The position numbers were made by a program, and so were the translations under genes. The notes below the pieces were generated by a model. It saw nothing but the letters and a program-made list of their open reading frames with translations, was not told the DNA's origin and searched no databases. A stretch of DNA of 16,220 nt. Origin: Gemmatimonadota bacterium (lineage in GTDB: Bacteria > Gemmatimonadota > Gemmatimonadetes > Longimicrobiales > Gaopeijiaceae). How positions within the stretch are numbered: the first letter of the stretch is position 1; each line of letters opens with the position of its first letter. This document shows, piece by piece, positions 1 through 7,272 of the stretch. Location of the stretch: assembly GCA_002731735.1 (NCBI GenBank), contig PCCM01000076.1, positions 3,647-19,866 on the forward strand. Direction: 5' to 3'.

Positions 1-128
1 AACACCTCGCTCATCAATGCTTGGTTCTCTCTGAGCCCGTCTTGGAGCAACTGCGTGTAGACCAGGTACCACCCAAAGACGATCAGGAAGAGCGTAGCCA
101 GTGCGACGGGCCACCTGATGCGAATCAT
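1..128 (-). CDS. Membrane-anchored protein, N-terminal fragment (probable sensor histidine kinase)
   Basis: Partial gene running off the left edge; 42 codons are visible from an ATG at 128. The protein begins MIRIRWPVALATLFLIVFGW, with one clear hydrophobic segment at about residues 7-24 just after a basic start, so it is inner-membrane anchored with the N terminus probably inside. After the membrane segment it becomes polar (residues 25-42, with QLLQDGLRENQALMSEV), as at the beginning of a helical linker. It lies 18 bp after the serS stop on the same strand, with a GGGAG ribosome binding site about 10 bases before the ATG, so it is likely co-transcribed with serS. Sensor histidine kinases with this kind of short anchor are my best guess, but no kinase motif lies within the window. 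The membrane anchor is well supported; the kinase assignment is inference. Confidence 0.6.
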   Translation of the reverse strand, partial: MIRIRWPVALATLFLIVFGWYLVYTQLLQDGLRENQALMSEV

Positions 129-146
129 GGCGTCAGCACTCCCGTG

Positions 147-1460
147 TTACTCAGCGGGCGGGCGCGGCTCGATGACTTCCTGGCCAAGCCGTTCTTGAAG
201 CGTTTCAGGCACTCGCACCGCGCCGTCGGCCTGTTGGTAGTTCTCGATCAGAGCCACCATGAGTCGAGGAAGGGCGAGCGCCGATCCGTTCAAGGTGTGC
301 ACAAAGCGCAGCTTCTCTCCGCCCGACGGACGGTACCGTAGATTGGCCCTCCGCGCCTGGAAGTCACCGCAGGTGCTGCAACTCGACACTTCTAACCACT
401 GCTCGACCCCCGGCGCCCAAACTTCGATGTCATAGGTCATCTCGGCGGAGAATCCGAGGTCTCCGGACGCCAACTTCAGAACGCGGTAGTGAAGGCCCAA
501 TCGATCGAGAATGCTCTCCGATTCAGCGGTGAGTTCCTCTAGCGCGTCTCTGCTCCGCTCCGGTGTCTCGTAACGCACCAGTTCCACCTTGTCGAACTGA
601 TGCACCCGTAACAGCCCTCTGGTGTCCGCACCGGCCGCACCGGCTTCCCGACGGAAGCAGGGGCTGTACGCCGCGTAGCGGACGGGCAGGTCTTCGGCGG
701 ACAGAACTTCATCTCGATGAAGATTGGTGATGGGCACCTCCGCGGTGGGAATCAGCCACAGGTCGTCGCGTTCGGTCTGGTACGATTCCTCCGCAAACTT
801 GGGAAGCTGGCCCGTCCCCGACAGTGTATCCCGCGTCACCAAATACGGAACCCGCAGCTCGGTGTATCCATGCCACCCAGGCTCTTCGTTGAAGTCCTGT
901 GTATGAATATCGAGCATGAAGTCGATGAGACATCGCTGGAGTCGGGCACCCAAACCCATGAGTACGGGGAAGCCCGAACCGGAGACCTTCGACCCCCGTT
1001 CGAGGTCCAGAAGTCCGAGTGTCGAGCCCAAATCCCAGTGTGACTTGGGCTCGAAGTCGAATTCCGGAGGAGCACCGACCACGCGCACGATTTCATTTTG
1101 GTCGACACCGCCGGAAGGGACCTCGTCGAGCGGGAGATTCGGGGTCAGCAGCATCAATTCCCGGATTCGCTCCTCAGCCCGGCCGACCTCCTCATCGATG
1201 GCAGAAATCCGAGCACCCACTTCACGCATCTCGACGATCATCTCGTCGCCGTCGCCGCCATCACGCTTGATCCGACCGATCTCTTTGGAGACTTCGTTTC
1301 GCTGGGCTTTGAGTTCATTGACCTCACGGAGCGCGGCGCGGCGGCGTTCGTCCAGCGCTAGGATCTCGTCGACCGCATCCTCGAGACCCTCGGTCTCCCT
1401 CCGCGCGACGGCAGCCTTTACGGTGTCGGGCTCACTTCGGAGCAACCGAATGTCAAGCAC
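147..1460 (-). CDS. serS: Serine--tRNA ligase (SerRS)
   Basis: Cytoplasmic class II aminoacyl-tRNA synthetase that charges tRNA-Ser with serine using ATP. The 437-residue length is normal. The start is GTG at 1460 (MLDIRLLR, the usual SerRS beginning), with AGGGG about 8 bases upstream. Residues 1 to about 105 are the charged, helical tRNA-binding arm (RETEGLEDAVDEILALDERR and onward). The catalytic core follows: motif 1 region with GTGQLPKF, motif 2 with FRREAGAAGADTRGLLRVHQF, and motif 3 with NGSALALPRLMVALIENYQ. The CSTCGDFQARR stretch is also typical of the family. The gene lies 17 bp after the lipoprotein stop and 18 bp before the anchored protein, so the three probably form one operon from the promoter at 2102-2131. 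No T-box leader is seen. Confidence 0.97.
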   Translation of the reverse strand: MLDIRLLRSEPDTVKAAVARRETEGLEDAVDEILALDERRRAALREVNELKAQRNEVSKEIGRIKRDGGDGDEMIVEMREVGARISAIDEEVGRAEERIRELMLLTPNLPLDEVPSGGVDQNEIVRVVGAPPEFDFEPKSHWDLGSTLGLLDLERGSKVSGSGFPVLMGLGARLQRCLIDFMLDIHTQDFNEEPGWHGYTELRVPYLVTRDTLSGTGQLPKFAEESYQTERDDLWLIPTAEVPITNLHRDEVLSAEDLPVRYAAYSPCFRREAGAAGADTRGLLRVHQFDKVELVRYETPERSRDALEELTAESESILDRLGLHYRVLKLASGDLGFSAEMTYDIEVWAPGVEQWLEVSSCSTCGDFQARRANLRYRPSGGEKLRFVHTLNGSALALPRLMVALIENYQQADGAVRVPETLQERLGQEVIEPRPPAE

Positions 1461-1477
1461 GTCGAGCCCCTGAAGAG

Positions 1478-2059
1478 CTAGCCGGTGGGTACCAGCCCGC
1501 GATCATCGCAGAGCGGGCTCACATCGTATATGAATACTACCGTTTCCGCAGCCGGGTGGACTTCCGTCGTCTCGAACTTCCCCCAGAAGACACATGGTAT
1601 TCCAAAATCACTCTGGCCCTCATGGGTCCTCAGGATGTACGTGGTGCCGACCTCAGCAGGAATAGGCTGGTCCCTAATGTACAGAGTGGAATCTTCCGGC
1701 GCCTCGAGCACCTCGTCGAAGGACATGCCCGGCATCGGCAGAACCATAACGTCACTGGCGATCCCCAGGGCTCTCGGGGGGATGAACACCAATTGGCCGT
1801 CCCGCATATCGACCAGGAGGTCCCAGAAGCCCGTCGCCCCGGCTTCCTGGATCTCCACCGGCTCCCGGTTCACGAAATCGTAACCCGACGGAACGTTGAG
1901 GTCGGGACGAGTCAGCGAGTAGAGAAGCACGGTCTGCACCTTCGGGTTAACCCATTTGACGTCGAAGATGTTCTCTCCGCACGCGGCTATGCCCAAAACA
2001 GAGGCGACTAGTAGCGCCACCGCGGTCGGTCGAAATCTAGAAAGAAAAGATTTATTCAT
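1478..2059 (-). CDS. Uncharacterised lipoprotein
   Basis: 193 residues from the ATG at 2059. The N terminus is a lipoprotein signal peptide: basic MNKSFLSRFRP, a hydrophobic core (AVALLVASVLGI) and a lipobox ending in Cys27 (IAAC-GEN), so the mature protein should be lipid-anchored at the cell envelope. A TTG at 2083 would add eight residues in front of the basic region; I prefer the ATG because it gives a standard signal peptide, though neither start has a convincing ribosome binding site. The mature part has no motif I recognise and looks beta-rich, with proline and glycine. Two cysteines lie near the C terminus (GIPCVFWG and SPLCDDRG) and could form a disulfide. It is the first gene of the putative lipoprotein-serS operon. 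Function unknown; a family limited to this lineage is possible. Confidence 0.8.
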   Translation of the reverse strand: MNKSFLSRFRPTAVALLVASVLGIAACGENIFDVKWVNPKVQTVLLYSLTRPDLNVPSGYDFVNREPVEIQEAGATGFWDLLVDMRDGQLVFIPPRALGIASDVMVLPMPGMSFDEVLEAPEDSTLYIRDQPIPAEVGTTYILRTHEGQSDFGIPCVFWGKFETTEVHPAAETVVFIYDVSPLCDDRGLVPTG

Positions 2060-2101
2060 TGTATGAGTCACAAGAGCATTCAAGGTTGCCCGAAGGCACC
2101 A

Positions 2102-2131
2102 AGGCTATTCAAATCAAGGGGACGATGTCAA
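2102..2131 (-). promoter_or_regulatory. Putative sigma-70 promoter for lipoprotein-serS
   Basis: Read on the minus strand, a perfect TTGACA -35 box (2131-2126) is followed by an 18-base spacer and TAGCCT (2107-2102), which fits a -10 box at its first, second and last bases. Transcription would begin near 2095 and give a leader of about 36 bases before the ATG at 2059. The match is by eye only. Confidence 0.5.
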
Positions 2132-2152
2132 CGCTCCAACCGTCGAAGTTGC

Positions 2153-2182
2153 TTGACTTCTACACCGTTTGCCGGGTAGGTT
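2153..2182 (+). promoter_or_regulatory. Putative sigma-70 promoter for the receiver/nucleotide-sugar operon
   Basis: TTGACT (2153-2158), an 18-base spacer, then TAGGTT (2177-2182). Transcription would begin near 2190, about 30 bases before the ATG at 2220. It faces away from the minus-strand promoter, with 21 bases between the two -35 boxes. A small inverted repeat, GAAGT-6-ACTTC, overlaps this -35 box. Confidence 0.5.
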
Positions 2183-2219
2183 CCCGCGCCGATCCTGCTC
2201 CAAAAAGGGGCTGCAACTG

Positions 2220-2621
2220 ATGCACACAGCGGTGCACCGCTCTACATCACCCAAGCGCATTCTGATCGCCGACGACGAGCCTCATATCCGCCGTATTCTC
2301 CAGACCGTCCTCGAAATAGCTGGGTTCGAGGTCGACCTCAGGCGTGATGGAAACGATGCGCTTGAGGCGGTCAGGGGTGATGAGCACTACGATCTAATCC
2401 TTTTGGATATCATGATGCCCGGTGCCACCGGCCTAGAGGTCCTTGGAAAGATCCGTGCGCTGGACGAAAGGAGATCCACTCCGGTCGTGATCCTCACCGC
2501 CAAGGGCCAGGACGCGGACCGGCAAGAGGCTTTCTCCCTCGGGGCGGACGACTTTCTCACCAAGCCCTTCAGCCCCAAGAAGCTCCTTGCCAGAATCCAC
2601 GAAATCATCGACGGGGACTGA
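2220..2621 (+). CDS. Stand-alone receiver-domain response regulator (CheY-like)
   Basis: 133 residues from the ATG at 2220, with AGGGG about 9 bases upstream; a TTG at 2169 would add a basic, non-homologous extension and overlap the promoter. The protein is a single receiver domain: acidic pocket Asp18-Asp19 (ADDEP), phosphoacceptor Asp63 (LLDIMMPG), Thr93 (LTAKG) and Lys115 (TKPFSP). There is no DNA-binding or enzymatic output domain; the sequence ends nine residues after PKKLLARI. Such regulators act by binding a partner protein, or pass phosphate on in a relay. No cognate kinase lies beside it on this strand; the candidate kinase at 1-128 is divergently transcribed about 2 kb away. It is the first gene of the plus-strand operon and its 3' end overlaps or abuts the guanylyltransferase gene. 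Confidence 0.92.
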   Translation: MHTAVHRSTSPKRILIADDEPHIRRILQTVLEIAGFEVDLRRDGNDALEAVRGDEHYDLILLDIMMPGATGLEVLGKIRALDERRSTPVVILTAKGQDADRQEAFSLGADDFLTKPFSPKKLLARIHEIIDGD

Positions 2622-3687
2622 TCCTCATGTCTACGTCACGGTGCTTGCTGGCGGAGTCGGGAGTCGCTTTTGGCCAGCCAGCACGCCCGGCCGGCCAAAG
2701 CAGTTGCTATCCCTGGCCTCTGACGAGCCTCTGATTGTCGACACCGTGAACCGGGCGCTCGGTCTCGTGCCCGAGGAGCGGATTCGAATCCTCGCGTCGG
2801 ACCGCCTCACGGAACTGATCCTAGAGGTCCTGCCAAGCCTCGGTCGTGAGGCGTTCATGGTGGAGCCGCAGGCACGAGGCACCGCGCCCGTGCTGGCGTG
2901 GGCCGCATGGGAGATCGCCAAGATCGATCCGGCCGCGGTGATCGTCTCGCTTCACGCCGATCATATCATCAAGCCCATAACTGCTTACCTGCAGCTCTTG
3001 CGGGACGCCGCCGACCTGGCACAAGAGACCGGTCGCTTATTCGCGGTCTCAGTCCCGCCAAACCGTCCCGAGACAGGTTACGGATATATCGAACCCGGTG
3101 AACGGCTCGACGCGCCTGCCGGCGTTCAAGCTTTTACAGTCGCCGCGTTCCATGAAAAGCCCGACACCGAGACGGCACGCCGCTACGTCACCGAGGGGCA
3201 TTTTTGGAACAGCGGCATTTTCGTGTGGACGGCTGCTGCCTTCTTGGGTGAAGTGAGGAAGGTCGCCCCCGAGATCGGGGATCTTCTGCCGCTCATCGAT
3301 GACGAATCCTCTGAGGCGTTTTTTGCCCAGGTGCCCAGTGCCACCGTCGATGTCGCTGTGCTGGAGCGGAGTGCGCGAGTGGCGTCGGTCACGGCCACGT
3401 TCGACTGGGACGACGTGGGAAGCTGGGAAGATCTTACGCGGAGTCGCGAGGCCGATGCCAGCGGGAACGTCGTGGTAGGTCTCGGGCACGTCGTGGAGGG
3501 CGAGAGCAACGTCATTTACACGGAAGGTAGCACGGTCGTGACATTCGGTGTGAACGGGCTGGTCGTCGTGCAATCGGGCGACATCACTCTGGTCTCGACG
3601 ACGGAGCGGGCACCGGACTTGAAACGGCTTCTCGAGCAACTCCCCGCCTCGGTGCGCGAACCCACAACACCCGGGGGCACCGACTGA
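2587..3687 (+). CDS. manC: Mannose-1-phosphate guanylyltransferase (GDP-mannose pyrophosphorylase)
   Basis: Cytoplasmic enzyme making GDP-mannose from mannose-1-phosphate and GTP for mannosylated or fucosylated envelope glycans. Family motifs in order: nucleotide loop LAGGVGSRFWP with RPKQLL, VEPQARGTAPVLAWAA, SLHADHII (the Asp metal/nucleotide region), GYGYIEPG, FHEKPDTETA, FWNSGIFVW and FDWDDVGSWEDL. At about 350-366 residues it is the single-domain form without the phosphomannose isomerase domain of bifunctional ManC. The start is uncertain. The reading frame is open from a TTG at 2587, overlapping the receiver gene by 35 bases. The next in-frame start, GTG 2641, would cut off the first beta-strand. 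The well-placed ATG at 2628, with GGGGA upstream, is in another frame. The stop overlaps the next ATG (TGATG). The symbol follows the activity; the paralogue type cannot be fixed from sequence alone. Confidence 0.93.
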   Translation: MPESTKSSTGTDPHVYVTVLAGGVGSRFWPASTPGRPKQLLSLASDEPLIVDTVNRALGLVPEERIRILASDRLTELILEVLPSLGREAFMVEPQARGTAPVLAWAAWEIAKIDPAAVIVSLHADHIIKPITAYLQLLRDAADLAQETGRLFAVSVPPNRPETGYGYIEPGERLDAPAGVQAFTVAAFHEKPDTETARRYVTEGHFWNSGIFVWTAAAFLGEVRKVAPEIGDLLPLIDDESSEAFFAQVPSATVDVAVLERSARVASVTATFDWDDVGSWEDLTRSREADASGNVVVGLGHVVEGESNVIYTEGSTVVTFGVNGLVVVQSGDITLVSTTERAPDLKRLLEQLPASVREPTTPGGTD

Positions 3688-4916
3688 TGGCCCTCGTCCT
3701 GTTCGATGATGATCGTGCCCGCGCCTGGACTCCCTTGACTCTCACACGGCCAGCCGGGGAGCTGCTGTTCGGGTGCCTGACACTCCGGGAGCGCGCGGAA
3801 CACTTTTGGGGAGAGGCCTGCGTCGGCCACATTGCGGATGCTGGCCTCCAAGGATTCGCCGAACCTGGAGCCGCTCCTGTCCTGGAAATCAACACGTTGG
3901 ACTCGGCCCCCGACACCGGGGCAGGAGGGGCGCAAATCTTGTTCTTGAGCCGAGCGGTGCCGGATTTTACCCCCGCCCCTCCCATCGACGAGCCGGCGGT
4001 TCTGACCATGGAGGGGCAGATCGTCGGTTGGGTTCTGCCCCATGGGGCAGACTCCCCGGACGAGAATGACCTGTTGAACCCGGACGGCTCCAACATGGGT
4101 CTCCCGCAAGTGGACATCCCGGGCCGAGTCCTATCGAACATCTGGGATCTCACGGCCGGCAATGGCGAACAAGTGTGCTTCGACGTGCCCGTCCTCTTTC
4201 CCGAGAGTCGGTTCACGTTGGCTGAGGGCGTTCACGTGTCGGGAGCCGAGCGAGTGTCGCTCGGAGATGGCGTGCAACTGGAAGCCGGCGTTCATTTGGA
4301 CGCAAGTGATGGGCCTATCCGTTTGTCGGCCGGAGCTCACATCTCGGCCTTTACCCGGTTGGCCGGGCCAACCTTTGTAGGGCCCGATACCCGCGTCCTG
4401 GGTGGATCACTCGGAAATGTGACCATCGGACCCGCCTGTCGCGTCAGGGGCGAGGTCTCCAGCACCGTCTTGCTGGGCTACGTGAACAAGGCCCACGAGG
4501 GATACCTCGGCCACGCGTACGTGGGCAGATGGGTGAACCTCGGAGCACTCACGACGAACAGCGACCTCAAGAACAACTATGGCGTGGTGCGGGTCCACAC
4601 CCCGGAAGGGTCGGTCGATACGGGACTCATCAAAATCGGATGCTTCCTTGGCGACCACGTGAAAACGGGCATCGGCACGTTACTCCCGACGGGATGCGTC
4701 ATAGGTGTGGGCAGCAACCTCTTCGGCGGCGTCATGGCACCGCTTCACGTCCCTGCGTTCAGTTGGGGTATGGGGGAGAACCTCGAGGAGTACGATATCG
4801 AGCGCTTCCTGGACACGGCTGCACTGGCCATGTCTCGGAGAGAAATATCCCTCGAAGAAGCTGCCCGGACACTTCTACGGCGGGCGTGGGAGCGGACACG
4901 CCCGGAACGCCAATGA
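3687..4916 (+). CDS. GlmU-like sugar nucleotidyltransferase/acyltransferase (NTP_transf_4 plus left-handed beta-helix)
   Basis: 409 residues. The N-terminal domain (about 1-160) begins MALVLFDDDR...PLTLTRPAGELLFG, the signature of the alternative GlmU family rather than classical GlmU (LAAGKGTRM). The C-terminal domain (about 170-365) is a left-handed beta-helix of hexapeptide repeats (LGDGVQL, VGPDTRV, IGPACRV) with the diagnostic VNLGALTTNSDLKNNYG at 283-299 and IGCFLGDHVKTGIGTLLPTG at 317-336. The family is annotated as combining glucosamine-1-phosphate N-acetyltransferase and UDP-GlcNAc diphosphorylase activity, which would feed peptidoglycan and glycan synthesis. The exact sugar is not proven by sequence. 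The ATG overlaps the preceding stop by one base (TGATG), so translation is probably coupled to manC. A C-terminal helical tail (about 370-409) is rich in Arg and Glu. Confidence 0.9.
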   Translation: MALVLFDDDRARAWTPLTLTRPAGELLFGCLTLRERAEHFWGEACVGHIADAGLQGFAEPGAAPVLEINTLDSAPDTGAGGAQILFLSRAVPDFTPAPPIDEPAVLTMEGQIVGWVLPHGADSPDENDLLNPDGSNMGLPQVDIPGRVLSNIWDLTAGNGEQVCFDVPVLFPESRFTLAEGVHVSGAERVSLGDGVQLEAGVHLDASDGPIRLSAGAHISAFTRLAGPTFVGPDTRVLGGSLGNVTIGPACRVRGEVSSTVLLGYVNKAHEGYLGHAYVGRWVNLGALTTNSDLKNNYGVVRVHTPEGSVDTGLIKIGCFLGDHVKTGIGTLLPTGCVIGVGSNLFGGVMAPLHVPAFSWGMGENLEEYDIERFLDTAALAMSRREISLEEAARTLLRRAWERTRPERQ

Positions 4917-4955
4917 TCCGACCCGCATGAATGACTCGCGAGATGAGAACCCGCG

Positions 4956-5777
4956 GTGAAGGTTTGCGTTCTCGGAACCGGTAGCGCCGGTAACGCCACC
5001 CTCGTCGAGGCGGGTGGGACGAGGATCCTCGTCGACGCGGGTTTCAGCGGTCGAGAGATGGAGCGGAGGATTTGCCAAATCGGGCTGACGCCAAGCGCGG
5101 TCAACGCCATCGTGATCACGCACGATCATCGCGACCACACGCACGGAGTCGGCATCTTCAGTCGCCGGCACGGCACCCCGGTCTACATCACGGATCGAAC
5201 GCATAACGCGTGCTCGGGAATTTTCCGTGGGACCGAAACGGTGAGGTCGTATCAGGCCGGGAGAGCGTTCGAAATTGGCGCGATCCGGGTCGAGCCCTTC
5301 CTGACAGTGCACGACGCGGCGGATCCCGTGGCGGTAGCCCTGGTGGACCGAGAGACCGAGGCGCGGGTGGGCATCGCCACCGACCTAGGACGCCCCAACG
5401 CTCAGATCCGGCTCGCTTTGGAACACAGCGACTTCTTGATCCTCGAGTCCAACCACGACGAGGAACTCCTTCGAACGGGCCGGTACCCGGCATCGGTGCA
5501 GCAGAGAATCGCCTCGAGCCATGGGCACCTTTCGAATCATGCCGCGGCCCGCTTCGCCTGCGAGCTTCTCCACCCGCGCCTTGCCGGCGTCCTCCTGGCG
5601 CATCTGTCTCGGGAATGCAACCGGCCGGAACTAGCCGCGGCCGTGGTTGGGGGGGCGTTACGTGGAGCGGGTTTCGAAGGATTCTTGGACGTCGCCCTCC
5701 AAGATCAACCCACCGCCTTTATCGACATCGAAGAACTACGCCAGCGTACGGGCCCCGCACAGTTTACGCTGCTCTAG
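4956..5777 (+). CDS. MBL-fold metallohydrolase, YycJ/WalJ type
   Basis: 273 residues, starting at GTG 4956 (MKVCVLGTGSAGNATLVE); MK-x-x-VLG-x-GS-x-GN is the usual start of the YycJ family. Metal ligands of the metallo-beta-lactamase fold are visible: H56-x-H58-x-D60-H61 (THDHRDH), His119 (TVHDAADPVAVAL), Asp143 (ATDLG) and the C-terminal LLAHLSRECN with His216. ESNHDEELL at 164-172 and SSHGHLSNHAAA at 188-199 are also family hallmarks. YycJ proteins are thought to be nucleases or phosphodiesterases involved in DNA repair or cell-wall coordination; the substrate is not readable here. The gene lies 39 bp after the GlmU-like gene on the same strand and is the last in the operon, converging on rseP. 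The ribosome binding site is weak. Confidence 0.9.
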   Translation: MKVCVLGTGSAGNATLVEAGGTRILVDAGFSGREMERRICQIGLTPSAVNAIVITHDHRDHTHGVGIFSRRHGTPVYITDRTHNACSGIFRGTETVRSYQAGRAFEIGAIRVEPFLTVHDAADPVAVALVDRETEARVGIATDLGRPNAQIRLALEHSDFLILESNHDEELLRTGRYPASVQQRIASSHGHLSNHAAARFACELLHPRLAGVLLAHLSRECNRPELAAAVVGGALRGAGFEGFLDVALQDQPTAFIDIEELRQRTGPAQFTLL

Positions 5778-5792
5778 GAGGGTGATCGACAA

Positions 5793-5832
5793 GGGGGACT
5801 GAAGGAGTACCCGCGAAGCCTTCAGATCCCCC
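5793..5832. terminator. Candidate bidirectional hairpin between convergent genes
   Basis: Left arm GGGGG-A-CTGAAGG (5793-5805) is complementary to right arm CCTTCAG-AT-CCCCC (5819-5832): seven pairs, a small asymmetric bulge, then five G-C pairs, around a 13-base loop. It sits between the hydrolase stop (5777) and the last codons of rseP, whose stop lies within the right arm. There is no T tract on either strand, so it may slow polymerase or protect 3' ends rather than act as a classical intrinsic terminator. Confidence 0.45.
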
Positions 5833-7219
5833 ACAGCCTAAGAACGTCGTTGGATAGAGCCCAAATCATGATCCCCATGAGGATCACGAACCCGAATTGA
5901 CTCCACTTCAGTCTCTGCTGCAGCGAAAGCGCCTTGCCACGCACAGCCTCGATCCCGAGGAAAACAAGGTGGCCGCCATCCAGAATGGGAATGGGAAGCA
6001 AGTTGAGGACCGCAAGATTCACCGAAAGCAGGGCCATGAATCGCAGAAAGGTCTCTATCCCGAGTCCCGCAGCCTGTCCGGCGATGGAACCGATGGTCAG
6101 GATACTCCCAACTTGTCTTGGTGATTCTCTACCCGTGACCAGGCCACCAAGAAAATCCAAGAGCAGCCCGGTCATGCCCACTGTCTCGACATAACCAAGC
6201 TGCACGGCTTCGGTCAGCGAGACGTCGCTATACACAAACTCCCCACCCGGCCCGTAGATCCCGATCTTCCCCACGGTCACCGTCTCGCCCGTCACGGGAT
6301 CTTCTTCCTGCGCGGCCTCCGGTGTCACCGAGAGCGTGAGGGAGCGGCCCTCTCGCTCCAGCGTAACCTCCATGGGGATATCCGGGTGGGCCTCGACGAC
6401 ATCCACGAAATCCCACCAGTTGGTTATGGGCACACCATCTGCCACCAACATCCGATCGCCGGCCTCCATCCCACTCCGCGCTGCCGGGTCCCCAGGTTCA
6501 AGGCGGCCCGCTTCTGCGTCGATCCAAAGCAACAAGCCATCTTGTAGAATCCGGACCCTCTCCTGCGGATCGGAGGTGAGGTCGATCTCGACCTCCATTC
6601 TCGGCTCGTCCGTGACGATCGCAAGGGGCCCGGCGGGCGCCTCGAGAAAGCCATCCCGGACGTCGCCCGCATGGTTCACCTGGACGCCTCCGATGGAAAC
6701 CAGCCGAGCTCCGGAGGGCAACTCGGAAAGCGCCTCCGCGCCGGGGGGAAGTAACTCCGGCACAACACGCCCCACCCGATGTTCGGCGAGCTCGGGGAGC
6801 CCCCACCGAGCGTTCACACCTGTGTAGACGACAAAGGCGAACAACATATTCATGATCACGCCCGCCGAAATCACGAGCGTCCTGGCCCAAATGGGTTTGG
6901 CGTCGAAGTCGCCCGGCTTCGGCTCACGGGGCTGAGTGAGCGCCCCCTCCCCGGCTCCTTCCTCCGCCCCTTCTCTGGCGCCTCCTTCGATCCGTTCCAT
7001 CATCTCGTCGTCCATCCCGCCCATCTTCACGTATCCGCCCAGTGGCACCCAGCTGATCACATACTCGGTTTCGCCCCTCCGGAAGCCGAACATGGTCGGA
7101 CCCAAACCGATCGAGAAACGTTGCACTTCGATGCCCACGGATTTCGCGGCCATGAAATGGCCGAGCTCATGCACAAAAATGAGGACGCCAAGGACGACAA
7201 TCGTTGCGAGAATCGTCAC
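5822..7219 (-). CDS. rseP: Site-2 intramembrane zinc metalloprotease (RseP/RasP family)
   Basis: 465-residue inner-membrane protease that cleaves transmembrane segments, classically anti-sigma factors in envelope-stress signalling. The first membrane helix carries the zinc motif HELGH at 17-21; the second metal site is LDGGH at 413-417 in a C-terminal helix (LLPIPILDGGHLVF). Hydrophobic segments lie near 1-25, 112-132, 385-410 and 440-460. Two PDZ-like regions lie between about 140 and 315 (for example GDPAARSGMEAGDRMLVADG). A Gly/Glu-rich loop at about 73-100 (EGGAREGAEEGAGEGA) precedes the second helix region and is unusually acidic. The start is GTG 7219 with GGAG upstream. It ends the run uppS-cdsA-dxr-rseP, a conserved envelope arrangement. 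No sigma-E or anti-sigma gene is visible nearby. Confidence 0.95.
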   Translation of the reverse strand: MTILATIVVLGVLIFVHELGHFMAAKSVGIEVQRFSIGLGPTMFGFRRGETEYVISWVPLGGYVKMGGMDDEMMERIEGGAREGAEEGAGEGALTQPREPKPGDFDAKPIWARTLVISAGVIMNMLFAFVVYTGVNARWGLPELAEHRVGRVVPELLPPGAEALSELPSGARLVSIGGVQVNHAGDVRDGFLEAPAGPLAIVTDEPRMEVEIDLTSDPQERVRILQDGLLLWIDAEAGRLEPGDPAARSGMEAGDRMLVADGVPITNWWDFVDVVEAHPDIPMEVTLEREGRSLTLSVTPEAAQEEDPVTGETVTVGKIGIYGPGGEFVYSDVSLTEAVQLGYVETVGMTGLLLDFLGGLVTGRESPRQVGSILTIGSIAGQAAGLGIETFLRFMALLSVNLAVLNLLPIPILDGGHLVFLGIEAVRGKALSLQQRLKWSQFGFVILMGIMIWALSNDVLRLWGI

Positions 7220-7272
7220 GGGGTCTCCGATATCCCTCTCATAACCTTCCTTCCCATTCGCTTATGCAGGCC

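Noticed and set aside
4927..4959. Ten-codon frame (MNDSRDENPR) overlapping the start of the hydrolase gene
   Set aside because: Could be a coupling leader, but it is too short to separate from chance and lacks a clear ribosome binding site.
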